From: Dastarcus helophoroides
Taxonomy: Eukaryota; Arthropoda; Insecta; Coleoptera; Bothrideridae
Assembly: GCA_028583605.1 (NCBI GenBank)
Contig: CM053331.1
Location: 6,888,508 to 6,952,507, forward strand
Direction: 5' to 3'
Length of the DNA stretch: 64,000 nt
Position 1 is the stretch's first letter, and the number at the start of each line of letters is the position of its first letter. Positions 46,010-58,528 of the stretch are shown one piece after another. The position numbers were made by a program, and so were the translations under genes. The notes under the pieces are model-generated. The model ran no database searches and was not told the origin of the DNA. It worked only from the letters and a program-made list of their open reading frames with translations.

Positions 46010-48155
46010 TAAACCCAATTATTCCGATTTATTTTATGTTCTTATAAAGTTAAGATTTTTCTTAATTTTGTGTCATACTGAATCTGTAAATTGCCAGGTA
46101 GGAGTGAGTGGAAAAATACGAATCAAGACCAAGGTTGCCGTTTTGCCAATAAATACTGGCATTAGCCCGGAATATAAGGTCCTGCCAGTAACTTGCCAGT
46201 ATTGACTTATAACCAGGAATTTCAAGGAATAACCTCGAATTTCGATTCGCGATTTTTACACGCTGGTTCCCTTGACTGCGATTCTCTTGTAATATTGGAT
46301 CTTAAACATGTGTTGTACAGAGAAAACCAAAGTGCATTTAGGGTGCAATTCAATGTCTTTGTTGTGTAGGGTAGGGTTTCTAACTTTTCAGAATCAAGTG
46401 TTTTCAATAATTTTAACTGCTTTTATTATATGAACAAGTTTTATAACCATTGCTTTTTTGTCCCTATTGACATAATTCTCGAAACTCAACGTGGAGAGGG
46501 TCACTTTGGTCTGCTAGCCGAAATTCTCCTTACGGTTATGAAGATCTAACACTTCTCAGCTAAGAACGTTTTAATATGGCAAAAATATTTTATGTAATAT
46601 GATTTAAATAAATTTCTATTAAAATTGATTTGTTAAAAGCTCATTAAAGCAAATATATAATAAATACAATTTAACTTTGAATTTGTCTCGAAATACAAGG
46701 AAAAAGCCGGGAATCTAATCAAGATTTGTCAGTAATTTCGTATTTTGCAAGCGGTAACACTGATCAGAACAGCAGCCCATCTGTGGCGAATTAGTCGGTC
46801 GGTATCGGAATGCAATGATTAAGACAACGGGCATAACCAGGTAAAATATCAAGGGACAATTTGAGTTGAAGAGTAAAAAAGAAAAAATATAAAATGCTCA
46901 CGACACGTTTCGAGTTGAAAAGTAAAAAATATCACACTCACGACTTTAAATACCGAAATTTCCAATTTTTTCTTGAAAGTTCGTTCGAAAATAGAAAATT
47001 TCTAGAAAGTCCTGATTTTGTGATTAAAGCGGAAATATGAAGAAAATAACAAATTTGTAAATTTACAATTCTAAATTTTCAAAAAAAGTGAGATTTTTCC
47101 CTCGTTGGAATTACTAGAATAATAAACATTTTGTTAAAAAAATGTCTCAAATTTTCCAATTTAAAGGCGAGTTATTGGGGAAATTTTTTTAAAATAAAAT
47201 TTTGAATGGAAGGAAAAAAGTAGCAAGTTCAACTTGAAATTTTGAAATTTTTTTTTATAAATTTATTTGTTTGCTTTAAATTCCCAAAATTCAAACTTTA
47301 AATTTGCAATAATTGTTCTCTTTTTTCCCTAAAATGTTGACTTCAAATTGAAAATATTTAATTAATAACGAGTTATAAAATAAAATAATAAATTTCGCGA
47401 TTTTTTATAAATTTGGAGTTATTTCTTAAAATTTTCTATATTCGTTTAGTAATTTCTAATTTCTAACCCGATTATTCTGATTTATTTTATGTTCTTATAA
47501 AGTTAAGGTTTTTCTTAACTTCGTCCCATTCTGAAAATGTAAATTGCGAGGTAGGCATGAGTGGAAAAATATGAATCAGTACAGCACCCCATCTGTTGCG
47601 AATTAGTCGGTCGGTATAGGAATGGAATGATTAAGATAACGGGCATAACCAGGTAAAATATCAACGGACAATTTGAGTAAAAGATTTCTAGAAAGTTCTG
47701 ATTTCGTGATTAAAGTGGAAATATGAAGAGAAGAATAAACTTGTAAATTCACAATTCGAAATTTTGAGAAAAAGTTATGATTTTAAAAATAAAAAGAGAT
47801 TTTCCAACGTCTATAAAAAGTTGAAATTACTAGAATAATAAACATTTTGTTAAAAAAATGTCTCGAATTTTCCAATTTAAGCGCGAGTTATTGGGAACAA
47901 TTTAAAAAAAATAAAATTTTGAATCGAAGGAAAAAAGTAGCAAGTTCAACTTGAAATTTTGAAAACATTTTTTTAAATAAATTTATTTTTTTTACTTTAA
48001 ATTCTAACTTTAAATTTGCAATTCTTGTTGACTTTAAATTGAAAATATTTAATTAATAACGAGTTGTAAATTAAAAGAATAAATTTCACGATTTTTTTTA
48101 ATTTGGAGTTATTTCTTAAAAGTTACTGTATTCGTTTAGTAATTTCTAATTTTTC
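46010..48155. repeat. Tandem segmental duplication, two ~0.7-kb copies
   Basis: 46010-47460 and 47463-48155 are collinear: TTATTTTATGTTCTTATAAA, GCGAATTAGTCGGTCGGTAT, ACGGGCATAACCAGGTAAAA, and CTAGAATAATAAACATTTTG all appear in both. The first copy is longer because of the 633-bp insertion at 46130. A partial inverted copy of the tail (ATTAATAACGAGTTATAA) is at about 57355-57400. Confidence 0.8.
46130..46762. mobile_element. 633-bp hAT-like MITE
   Basis: Ends CAAGGTTGCCGTTTTGC and GCAAGCGGTAACACTG are imperfect inverted repeats. Flanking octamers are ATCAAGAC (46122-46129) and ATCAGAAC (46763-46770). The unoccupied copy in the second duplicate reads ATCAGTAC at the same place, confirming insertion with an 8-bp duplication. 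No transposase. Confidence 0.8.
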
Positions 48156-48431
48156 TAAAAATTTGGAAATTTTGAACAATATATTCCAAGTTAAAGATGA
48201 GAATTTGGCTTAAAAATTCGAAATTAATAAAATGTCTTAAACTCTGTAAAAAAAAGATGTTTTGTCAAAGTTTCATAATTTAAAAGTGTATTCATCGAAG
48301 TGAAACTCCCCATCCCATCACGCGGCGACCTTGGACATATCAATAAGAGAAAATAATTATTGTTTGATTTGTGGTGTAGATCTTGGATAAATGACCCACG
48401 GGGGTTCAACTTTGGCACGAAATTCAAATAT

Positions 48432-49868
48432 ACTGTTTGTAGCGCCCTCCCACGCAGTGACCGGAACTACCGCCCATTTATACATATATATGTAGATTAA
48501 ATATATGTGTATAGTTTTTAAATTTGTGTGCGGTGGCGCCTGAGAACGTAAACAAATTTAACTATCGTTGGATTTGGATGAAATGGAGGACGAAAACATC
48601 AGTCATCTTCGAGCAAAATTTTAAATAGTGTTGAAAATAAGGTAAGTGATCTCTGCGAGGATTACTGGTAAGTAGAAAATGTTATTTATTTGTAGAAATG
48701 AAGTATCAATCGGAATGACATCCCCTACTTCGGGAAAAAACTGCTGAATCCCAAGCTGCCGGAATGTTTATAGAAATGGCGACTATAACAATAAACAGTT
48801 TTGTGATTACCAAAAGCAAAATAAGAAAAAGGTAACATTTTAAAAAACAAGATTTAATGTAATCCGAATATGCACTGTTTGCATATTGACGAAGTTAATG
48901 ATGCTAAAATTCACTTCTAACGTTTTGTAAAATATCTGTAGGAATTTGTCGGATCGTTTGCTTAATAATATGTCGGAGACTATTATATATGATACTTTTT
49001 TTCTAATGAGAATATTATTATTACTACTTTACAGTGATAAATAAATGTATCCAAAATATCTTATTGTCATTACTGCACGAACAAATGCCTCCAGATATTT
49101 GAAAAAATGTTAGAAATTTTATTGTCAGTATGGACTTTGTCAACATGCAAATGGAGCATACATGGACCTCGTTAAGATTAAAAGCTACTTTTTTTTATTT
49201 TTGTCTTTGATGATTAGATATTCAACTAAGGGATTCAAGATATTTCATTTGAAAAAAAAAAGAATTGAGGTTTTTTCTGATCTGTAGTGAGCAAAATGCA
49301 AAATCGATCTGCTTCGGCAGGCACACCCCCTCGTAGTAGGAAAATTGTACCCTAAAAGGTGTCAAACTTTCAACAAAAATCAACCAGAAATTATGTTGAA
49401 AAACTTTTCGCTGCTTTACTTGATTTATTTTAGTTAAATTCACTATCCAGTATATTATAGGTCATCTGTATCAATATTTAACTTCTAGAGAAATCTTGAA
49501 GCAGTTGAACTGATAAATATATTTTAAAATTATTACAAATATTTACATATGAACTTATATACATGTACGAATATACATATTTAATAAAAATATTTAATGT
49601 TAAAATGGCAGTTTATTTTTTTACACCTCATACTTGAAATTGTTTTGAAATTTCCATTCACGTTGGTCACTTTTGTTTAATCTTTAAAAACAGAAGTGCA
49701 ATCCAACTGAATGGACATTTCAAAACAGTTTAAAATTAATTTTGGATTTAAATTTATAAGTCGGTAATACAGGGTAACTGCAACGTGGCTACAGTCGATA
49801 ATACAGGTTCCTAATTTTATGGTAATAGTTCCGGTCCCTGCGTGGGATGGCTGTTTTCAAAATAAAAA
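48432..49868. mobile_element. Candidate 1.4-kb inverted-repeat element
   Basis: CTCCCACGCAGTGACCGGAA near 48449 is inverted as TTCCGGTCCCTGCGTGGGAT near 49831. The interior has no recognised transposase. A weak exon-like stretch with a GTAAGT donor occurs near 48641. Exact ends and TSD were not established. Confidence 0.4.
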
Positions 49869-50350
49869 GCACAGAGTTGACACTCTTAACCTTTCTCTAT
49901 GAAATGACCAAAACCGTGAAGAACTCCGTTTTCCCCTGCCAAAGTGTAGGAGTTTTACTATTGACCACTAGGTACCAGCACTTCCTTAACAACGTTTTGA
50001 AGTATGCATAGAGAAAAGTGGTATACGCATTTTGTGATAAGGTTTGCATATCTAATATGTATTCAATCAACGAATGGCCCCAACTGTCAAGCTTTGCGTT
50101 GCTAATAAATTATTACGTAATTCCCTTTTTGAATGCTTTGTCACATTTTAACCTTTGTATCACTTAAAGTTGATATTTCTGATGTAGGAAATATGACGCC
50201 AATTCATCATTATCATTCAATTTTTTTTTTAATTAGAAATGTCAATGTCTAAAAATTTCACCAACAAAGCGATTAATCGGAAATCGATTCTTTTGCTCAC
50301 GATTCGAATCAATCCAAAAATCGATTATTTTAAAAAGGAATCGACATCTA
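49869..50350. other. Intergenic spacer
   Basis: No gene or clear repeat apart from the AATCGATT-rich patch at 50270-50340. Confidence 0.35.
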
Positions 50351-50353
50351 TCT

Positions 50354-50760
50354 AGTACACAGACCAAATAGGTTTAAACATTTATTAGATTTTCGAACAA
50401 CTTTGGAAACCAAATACCCGTTTCCATCTTGTTGAAACTCATCAGTTTGGTATATTACTATATTCAACTTGAATGTTAACAAATGTTTCGACAAGTAAGT
50501 ACTAAAGAATTCATGGATGTCAAGCGTGTCACCTCTCAGTACTACCACCTATTGGTCCGTGGAGAAACTAAGGCCAACGCCAACAATGTCGTATGCAAGT
50601 AGAATGCAGCCTAGATTACAAATTTATGCAGCCCCCCAGGCACGTATAGTGATACATAGGTAGCTGAACTGTTGGTAGTTCAGCAACCTATGATTCACCG
50701 TACACGCCTGGAGGGCCGCATGAATTTGTAGTCTAGGTCGCATTCTACTTTCATTTCAAG
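50354..50760. mobile_element. F2 inverted-repeat element, second copy
   Basis: Starts with the GTACACAGACCAAATAGG version of the F2 arm and contains an inner palindrome. The arms (about 50598-50670 and 50676-50752) carry TAGAATGCAGCCTAGATTAC and its complement around GCTGAACTGTTGGTAGTTCAG. TSD not found. Confidence 0.6.
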
Positions 50761-51549
50761 CTTAATATACACATCAGGAAAGTCAAACACTGTCCATAGG
50801 GAGAATCTTAATGAGAGATTTAACATTGAGAGGTAATAGTGGGATAGATGGGCGGTGCCTTGTATTCTCCTACACCGATGTAAACAATTCAACGCAGAGC
50901 GCAGCGATCAGTGCTGGTGGAGATTTCAGTAGTACATCATAGCTTCTAAGATGTTTTGTTACGGGATTACTACTGGCAGGCAACAATTTTATTAAAATTT
51001 GCGTACCACATGCTGTTTGTTTTTTTAGTCCGTTGATTTAATCAACGTCTGAGGTAAAATAAAACTGATATTCTTTGATAACCAAAATAAATAAACGAGA
51101 TTTCTTAAACAAAATTAATAATAATTCTTATAAAGAATATAACATAATAACTCTTTAAACATAACAATATAAGGAGTTCAAATAGGCCACTAGACTGTGC
51201 TAAACAATATTTCAGTCTGTTGTAAAACTCTCGACGAGTTTTTTCTGACATCTAAACTGGAAGATGCGAACATGCTGAGTCAAAGTAGGGAAATGCGTTC
51301 AGCGGCCGTAGAAAACTATGGAAGGGACAATTCTTAGCGTTTTAATGGACAATGAAAATTTTTCCTTATCTGTATGTATAAAAAATTTGGTGCAACTTTA
51401 AGATGGAGTTTTAACATGAAATTTCGAGAAAAAGGTTAGAATTTCTAGCAAAATTTAAAATTCAAAAATCGTTTTATACAAGTTTAAACTTGGTTTTTAA
51501 GGAAATATACTCAAAATTCAGCATTTACGTAAAACAAATACTTTTTTTT
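50761..51549. other. Intergenic spacer
   Basis: Mixed AT-rich sequence. No gene supported. Confidence 0.35.
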
Positions 51550-51635
51550 GGTGAAACGGACGGATCCTTGGTTATCTTCAAAAATTGAGATAGAAATCTT
51601 GGTTTCAGGGGACAAAATCTGTATTTCAATTAAAA
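51550..51635 (-). mobile_element. F1 foldback retroposon, copy 4 (internally deleted)
   Basis: Keeps the head GGTGAAACGGACGGATCCTT and jumps to TTGGTTTCAGGGGACAAAAT of the right arm, ending GTATTTCAATT. TSD not clear. Confidence 0.65.
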
Positions 51636-53058
51636 AGAAACGATTTTCAACATTTTGACTTCAAACCTAAATATTCACTAGAACTTTTCTAGAAAAAGGC
51701 GAATCTAAATGGAGCAAAAAGGCGAAATTTCGCTAAATTTTAAAAATTAAAGAAAAATATATTGTCATCCATTTCTTTCTTAGTTCTCTATCTCAAAGTA
51801 GGTATTTGGAAAACTAAGATTAGAAATAGGTGACCAAGCAATCTATCTTTTTTTTTCAGGATTAGTTCAATAATATATTTTGCAAACGAATATACAATTT
51901 GGAAAAAGATAGTAAGTTCAGTATCACAATAGACACAATTACAGTGGGTAAATACGAAAACACATTTTTTTTAAGATACCGACAATTATATGTACACAAT
52001 CAATTCCGCGCGTGCGCTGTTCTAAGAATAGAATCTGATGAAAATGAAGAAAGTATTAAACACGACGATAACAACTCATTTGTGCATTTATAAAATCAGG
52101 TGTAGTTCCATTAGGGGCGTTCCTAAATGTTCAGTCACCTGCGTGTCTACTGGAATTTTGCTGCTCTAAAATAATTTTTGTAGTGAAAACTTCTTTAGGC
52201 GCGTTGTGCGATTTTGGGGGCGTAAATTTGTTTTCACGTCACCATCAGGCGTCACCAACATGCTCTAATGTTAACCGTACCATTATACTATCAAAATATT
52301 ACCAATATTCCGACTTGTTTGTGTGAGTTCGTACTGCACTACATAAATGATGTCATTTCCTGGTTTTCACTTCTGTCGGCAGTCTTCAAGATTGTCCAAT
52401 TTTATTTTTATGATGAAATATGTCCCAATTTACAAAACAAAATTTTTGAACTTTCGAGATAACAGTCAAGTTTTTATAACTAAAATCGAAATTTAAAAAG
52501 AAGTTTTGAAAAAAAATTAATTAATTTCAAAAAAATCATTGTATCGACATTTTTCAAAGTTTTAGAATTCTTTATTATTTATACTTTTCAACAAACTGTA
52601 TTAGATTTTTTTCGACGGATCATACGTTTTGTAGTATTTGGACATTGGTAATCTAACGATTTGTTTTTTATGCAAGATATATTTGCATCATTAAAAATTG
52701 TGTAAAAGTAGTTTTACAAATAAAAAAATTTACAAATTTAATATGTTCAATTTCATTCTACGTTTTAGCAAGGCGTAGGTGCAGGACTGGTGCTCTAATA
52801 GAATTGGACAAGCAAGTCATTTTAGATTGAATAGTCACATGGAAGAAGTTGGGTCATTCGACTTGGGGGGAGGGGGCTGTAGGCCCCCGTACGCTTTACG
52901 ACCATACTTTGTTTTATTAACTATATTTCTTTAACAAAGGTTCTTGCACTTTGTTCATTTGTTTCCTTTTCTGTACCCTTTTTTATTTAGAAATGTTGAC
53001 TTTTGTAGATATTTGAAAAATTAGAATGATAGACGTGAGAGCGTACTATAGATTTTTA
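51636..53058. other. Intergenic spacer with small GC-rich hairpin
   Basis: AT-rich. At about 52869-52886, GGGGGCTGTAGGCCCCC forms a perfect 6-bp G/C stem, unusual for this background. A frame open at 51866-52093 lacks an ATG and has a stop between it and the nearest acceptor. Confidence 0.35.
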
Positions 53059-53238
53059 GACCCCCTTAGAGGTCGAATTTTCCAAAATTCCTTTTTAGAG
53101 TGCGCCTACATTACAAAAAGAACCTCCGTGCACAATTTCGAGTTCCTAGAGTTACCGTCCAACTCGAAATTTTGCACAGAGGTTCCTTTTGTAATGTAGG
53201 CGCACACTAAGAAGGGAAATTCGACCTCTAAGTGGGCT
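53059..53238. repeat. 180-bp palindromic element
   Basis: Arms 53059-53144 and 53161-53238 are near-complements with a 16-base spacer: TTAGAGGTCGAATTT, GTGCGCCTACATTACAAAA, CACAATTTCGAGTT and their complements. A foldback MITE, unrelated in sequence to the one at 38514. Confidence 0.8.
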
Positions 53239-54609
53239 TAGAGGGGCATTAAAATTACGCTTTGACGTCTGTCAAAGTGACAAGTTTCTGTGTTTAAATT
53301 CGAGTGGGCAGGCAGCAAATTAAGATTTTTGACAGTACGTTCACATAGAGATGCACAAAATTTTTAAAACAACGAAAAAGATATATCGATACGTTTCGAT
53401 ACATTGGTAAATTTATTCGATGTTTGATGTATTATATAAATCCAATGCTATACAGCAGGTCTTCTCAACCAGCTACCCTCATAATTTCGATTTTCTTCAA
53501 AAAAAAGTCGAAACTGAGACGTCACGAAGTATATGACTCGTTTAGCCCTTAACACACGATGTCACACTTTATTGACCCCCTTACTCTCCCTTAATCTGAA
53601 TAATAACAACGCGACCGATGTCTCATCATTATATCTCTTAGTTTAAGATGCAAGATTTTTATTTGAAACAGGCATACCAATTTCAAAGTAGTGCTGCTTG
53701 TTTGGAATAAAATTTCCTCTATTTTATATTAAAATGATAGACAAGTATTGTTGAAAACATTGACATTAATCGATAGATCCAGTTTTTTAAAATGATGTCA
53801 ATCTCGAAAATCCCGGGATCAAAAAAACTGAATCCCGAATATTTCGGAGTTAAGATCCGGTCGGGATCCCGGGATCCCGAATTTCAGAATCCCAAAATCA
53901 AATCCTCTAAATGCAACACAAAAATCGAAATATAAGTTAAAAAAATAATCAAAATTTCCGTAAAATTATTAAATTTGTAGTTTTAAAAAATAGGTTTCCA
54001 GTTTTGTGCATAAAATGGGGCACGTAAACGCTAAGCCCAGATGCCACTTCAGTTCAGCAATAAAAGCAAACAAAAAACGAGAACGATTGGAAAAAGAACA
54101 AATTGTAAAGAATAAATCTCTAAAAACTTTCGAGGGCAGCTTTTTGTACACCTCAGGTTTGAATTCGTCCTATTTTTATTGTTCCTGTTGGATGCGAGCA
54201 TCGTAAGCCGTAAAAGGAGCGATGCGAAGTCTTGCAGATTGAATAAAATACGAGGAGTTAACTAAAGCCTTCCTTCAGGATACACTTCCCTAACATACAT
54301 TAACGACGCATTCGACTGGTTTACTTAAGTTTTACGACAAGTAACGGAAGTTTGAATTTTAATTCCGAATCGAGCATGCTCTGCTTTTGAGTTTAATCCA
54401 GCGCCTATAGATAATCTGATAATGGATTAGTTCCAGTTGAAATAAGGCGTCGTATTCTGCAAGGAAGGATTTAAAATCCAACATTTTTTTTTAAGTTTTG
54501 GGATATTAAGTTAAGTTAAGCTACCGGGTTAAATAGTAATCGGGTGTCGTGATTTTCCTGAATAGGGAGGCTGATCTGAGAGAAGTTAAAAAAGAGCAAG
54601 ATTTTTGAG
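53239..54609. other. Intergenic spacer
   Basis: Contains ATCGATACGTTTCGATACAT-type sequence (53385-53420) and a run of GGGATCCCG motifs (53815-53890), both typical of transposon interiors. No gene supported. Confidence 0.4.
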
Positions 54610-54621
54610 GCATACAAGACA

Positions 54622-54896
54622 TATGCAAGTAGAATACAACATAGACTACAAATTCATGTAGCCCTCCATGTATCGTGAATCATAGGCAGCTGAACTATTA
54701 ACAGTTGAAACACTGCCACCTAGCGAAGCGGTTGCTCTCTAGGAAAGTTCCCTGAAGACAAGGATTCTAATGCATAGACCAATAGGTTTGAACATTTATT
54801 AGATTCGAAGTTTGGAAACCAAATACCGGTTTCGATCTTATTAGATCTCGTCAGTTTGGTATATTCAACTCGAATTCGAGTTTGATCTGTGCATTA
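54622..54896. mobile_element. F2 element, third copy with 12-bp TSD
   Basis: Flanked by perfect GCATACAAGACA at 54610-54621 and 54897-54908. It reads TATGCAAGTAGAATACAACA at one end and GATCTGTGCATTA at the other, the reverse orientation of the 20881 copy. The second arm is truncated near CTCGAATTCGAG. Confidence 0.78.
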
Positions 54897-54908
54897 GCAT
54901 ACAAGACA

Positions 54909-56889
54909 GTCAAAAACTGCAAATAACTGTGCGGTCCAGCTTGACACAGCGGGGACTTCTGTCTACGGAGGCTCTTTTTTCTATAGAATTTCCAAGCTAT
55001 GGAACTCGTTACCGAACGGAATTTTCCCCAAAAATTACAACCTATCCTTGTTTAATAAGGCTGTCCATCGCCATCTCTCCTTGTTTCCGCATCCTACTTG
55101 CGGTGCTTTGAAGGCATAATGGGCCTATCCTTTGCGAGTGAATTGACTATAAAAAAAATGTTTTCTCTTTGATTAAAAGATGAACCAAATTTGGGAACGA
55201 GGCAAATTTTGATAATAAGTCGAAATTTGCAGTCAGTTAAAAAGAGACAAAACTTTCAGAAAAAGTCTAATTTTGAGAAATGGTAAAATTCGGAAAAAAA
55301 CGACGAATTTTGATATCATTCGAAATTTTGAGAAGGCCAGATTTTGATTAAAGAAGTCCAAATTTAGGAATAAATTCGAAATTTTAAAGTAAACGGATTT
55401 TTCCGGAAAAAGGACGGATTTTTCCGGAAAAAGGACGAATTTTGTGAAAAAAGTAGAAAATTCTAGAACATGTCGATATTTCAGAAAGACGAATTTTGAA
55501 GAATCGAAATTTCTTAGAAAAGGTCCCCCAGTTGAGAAAATAAATTTTCGGTTGGCTGCATGACCCAGGGGGTCTGTTGTAGCCATGTCTAAACCCTTTT
55601 CGAAGAATTGTAGGAAATGAAAATAGAAGAATTTAAAAATACGTCTTATTACGTAAGACAGGACAAATTACTGTATTAGTTACTATTAAAGAGCAGATTA
55701 TATGCACAGCTTTTTTAACAAAATATGCGCATATTATATGGAGATTTTGATCTAAATATGCAACGTTATTTCAAGTATAGGCCCATTAATATGCATATTA
55801 TGCATAGTAAATCCAAAAAAATTGGGTTAGTTGCAAAACAAATATTTAATGACCTTTTAAAAAAGTTACATTACAGTGGAACTTCTAAAAAAAAGGCCGA
55901 AAATTTCAAAGGTCGTCAGAATTTTCAAAAAAGAGTCGAATGTTTCAGTTTTTCAAACAAAGAACCAATTTATTGCATAAAGGTCAACATTTTTAGAAAA
56001 AGTCGTAATTTAAAAACAGTCAAAACTTCCAAAAATAGTCAAAAATTTTAACAGAGTTGCAAATTTTAAAAAAAGTGGATATCTTGAAAAAAATAAAAGT
56101 TAAAAAAATACAGTGAAAATTCTGAAAATGTTTCTAAAATTCCAAGTGGATTTTTTGTTAAAAATGCATTTTTTAAAAACTGAGAATTTTGAAAAAAGTC
56201 GAACTTTTCAATGATTGAAATAAAAGTCAAAATTTTTGGAAAAAGAGGTTAAAATTTTCAAAAAGAGTCAAAATTTTAAAAAAACAATCAAAACTTTGAG
56301 AAGTAGTTAAAAGTAAACAAACATGCAAATTTTTGAAAATAAGTGGGCTTCTTGGAAAAGAAGGGGTTTTCAAAAAAAAAACAATGAAAATTCTGGATAG
56401 AGTTCCAAAATTTCAAAAGTCAAAATTTCGCAAAAATAGTATCGTTATGCTCATTGGACAAACATTTTACTTGTGTAGTCTACATTTTCAAAAAATAATG
56501 ACTTTAATTTATTCAATATCTCATTTTAGTGTTGAACTTTACACTTCTTCTTGCTGAATGCAATAAAAATAAGCTGAAATATGCCAGCATCTCAAAAAAT
56601 GCAAAATATGCATGCATATGAAAGTGCATATAATCCGCTCTCTAGTTATTATCTTAAAAAATGTGGGCTACCCATGGATCCCCGGCACTCACGGTATGGA
56701 TCCATAAGTAGTCCATGGACTCTGGGTTGAGAAATTCTGAAGAGTTTCACAAAATTATATCTTTTTTGACTTTTTTTAGACTTTCATTTTCTTACCAGAA
56801 AATCGTTCTAGTTTGAAAGTCAAAATGATAATTTTGGCTTTGTGCGCCAAACAAGGGCGGTTACTTAAGAGGGGCAGCAATTTGACTGA
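54909..56889. repeat. Spacer and AT-rich array (55200-56400)
   Basis: Purine-oriented degenerate array with no supported gene. Confidence 0.45.
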
Positions 56890-56904
56890 TTTCTATGGTT
56901 CCTT

Positions 56905-57081
56905 TTTTTTTGGGTGGTCCTTAGTTATCTTCAAAAATTGAAATAGAAATATTGTCTATCATCTTCAGAGAGACACTGGTATCTGTCTGAAAATGAAAGC
57001 ATGGCTGTCGAAACGCGTTAGAGCAACTGTTGTGTTTCTTAATCTTTCTTGGTTTCAAGAGACAATATTTGTATTTCAATT
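56905..57081 (-). mobile_element. F1 foldback retroposon, copy 5
   Basis: Flanked by a perfect 15-bp TSD TTTCTATGGTTCCTT (56890-56904, 57082-57096). T-run, then GGGTGGTCCTTAGTTATC. The left arm is shortened. The right arm retains CTGAAAATGAAAGCATGGCTG followed by TCGAAACGCGTTAGAGC and ends TATTTCAATT. Confidence 0.85.
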
Positions 57082-57096
57082 TTTCTATGGTTCCTT

Positions 57097-57953
57097 AACT
57101 TCCACTTCGATGAAAACACCTCTTAAATTATAAAATTTTGACAAAACAGCTTTTTTTTATAGGGTAAACGAGTCACTAAGATATTTTTTAAAATTCAAAT
57201 TTTTAAACCAAATTTCTATCTTTAAACTCGAATATATTGATTGAAACTTCCAAAATTTTAGAAAAATTCGAAATTTCCAAATTATCAAAATTTTAGAAAA
57301 AAAATTCACATTTATAAAGAAATCATCGAGAAATTGGGAATCCACTATTTTAATTAATAACATTATAACTCGTTATTAATTAAATATTTTCAATTTCAAG
57401 ACAAAATTTTAGGGAAAAATAGGTAGGTTAAAATTTTCAAAATGTTCATTTTTTTAAGAAAATTTCGACGTTTTATCATGAGTTTCGATTTTTTCTCGAG
57501 GTTATAACTTTCTCCAGAATTTGATTTCTTTGGAAAATATCCTTCCGTTTTCAAAATTTTGATTTTTTCTAAAAATTTGGATACAAAGCTTTTTCTTAAT
57601 ATTTTGACTTTTTCAAAATTTTGGGTTTTTTTTAATAAATAGGATGATGATGATTTTTTTATTTTCATTTTTTTGAAAAATTAGATTTTCTCGAAAATTC
57701 GACATTTTAAAATTTTCAAAATGTATTTTTATTTGAAAATTTCTACGTTTTATCATTAAAGTTTCTATTTTTCTCAAGGTTACAACTTTTTCCAGAATTT
57801 GATTTCTTTGGAAAATTTCCTCCCTTTTTCAAAATTTTGTTTTTTGCTAAACATTTTGACACAAAGCTTTTTCTTAATATTTTGACTTTTTCAAAATGTT
57901 GTTTTTTTTTTAAATGATTATATTAAAGTCTTGTTTTTTTGAAAACCCTAACC
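57097..57953. repeat. Pyrimidine-oriented AT-rich array
   Basis: Internally duplicated: 57420-57620 and 57700-57910 are similar (AGAATTTGATTTCTTTGG, AAAGCTTTTTCTTAATATTT). No gene. Confidence 0.5.
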
Positions 57954-58122
57954 TTTGATGGAACGGACTGGTACTTGGTTATCTTCAAAAATTGAAATAC
58001 AGAACTTTCCTCCTGAAACCAAGAAAGATTAAAAAACACAACAAAGGTTGCTCTAACGCGTTTCGACGGCCAAGCTGTCATCTTCAGAGAGAAACTTTTT
58101 CTCTCTGAAGATGACAGCTTGT
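57954..58122 (-). mobile_element. F1 foldback retroposon, copy 6 (truncated after the hairpin)
   Basis: Starts TTTGATGGAACGGACTGG and runs through the complete left arm and central loop (CTGTCATCTTCAGAGAGA, then TCTCTCTGAAGATGACAG). It stops at GCTTG without the rest of the right arm. Loss of the end opposite the poly(T) fits 5' truncation during reverse transcription. Confidence 0.8.
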
Positions 58123-58528
58123 GTCATTTACAGTCTAATTTGATACGAGCAGAATTTTCCTGGGGAATCCTTACTGCAGTTCATCGTTATTTATCTTCCT
58201 GGAAAGCTGGCAATGAATGCCACCTCCCGAGGATGCAGTTTTTGAGTAAACTGTACTTGAAAAAAGATACTATTTTAAAGTCAATTTTAGTAAATTTACG
58301 AAATAGTTTTAAAAGGCAAAACGAAGTCCGAATTGGTTGCTCCAAGTTCTCACCTTCATATCAAATTTAAAAAATGGACCCAAGAATTTGCTTCCAAAAA
58401 CATAGATCGCCCAAACACTAATTCTAATAGGAATGGATCCAAATAGATTTTTGGACTAAAGGCACTAGAATTTAGTTCATAAGGAGAGCACCAGACCTGC
58501 ACTTTCCCAATCTGATATATTCGAGCAA
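58123..58528. other. Spacer downstream of the 58529 exon (possible 3'UTR)
   Basis: Less AT-rich than the flanks. Could hold the 3'UTR of the minus-strand exon. No polyadenylation signal is assigned. Confidence 0.35.

Noticed and set aside
51866..52093. Open frame ending in an acidic serine-rich tail
   Set aside because: No ATG; the nearest acceptor is separated from it by an in-frame stop; composition does not stand out.
54006..54206. 66-codon frame with a charged centre
   Set aside because: No recognised motif and no convincing splice partner.
58119..58370. 83-codon plus-strand frame
   Set aside because: Starts inside the F1 hairpin, opposite strand to the supported 58529 exon, no homology recognised.
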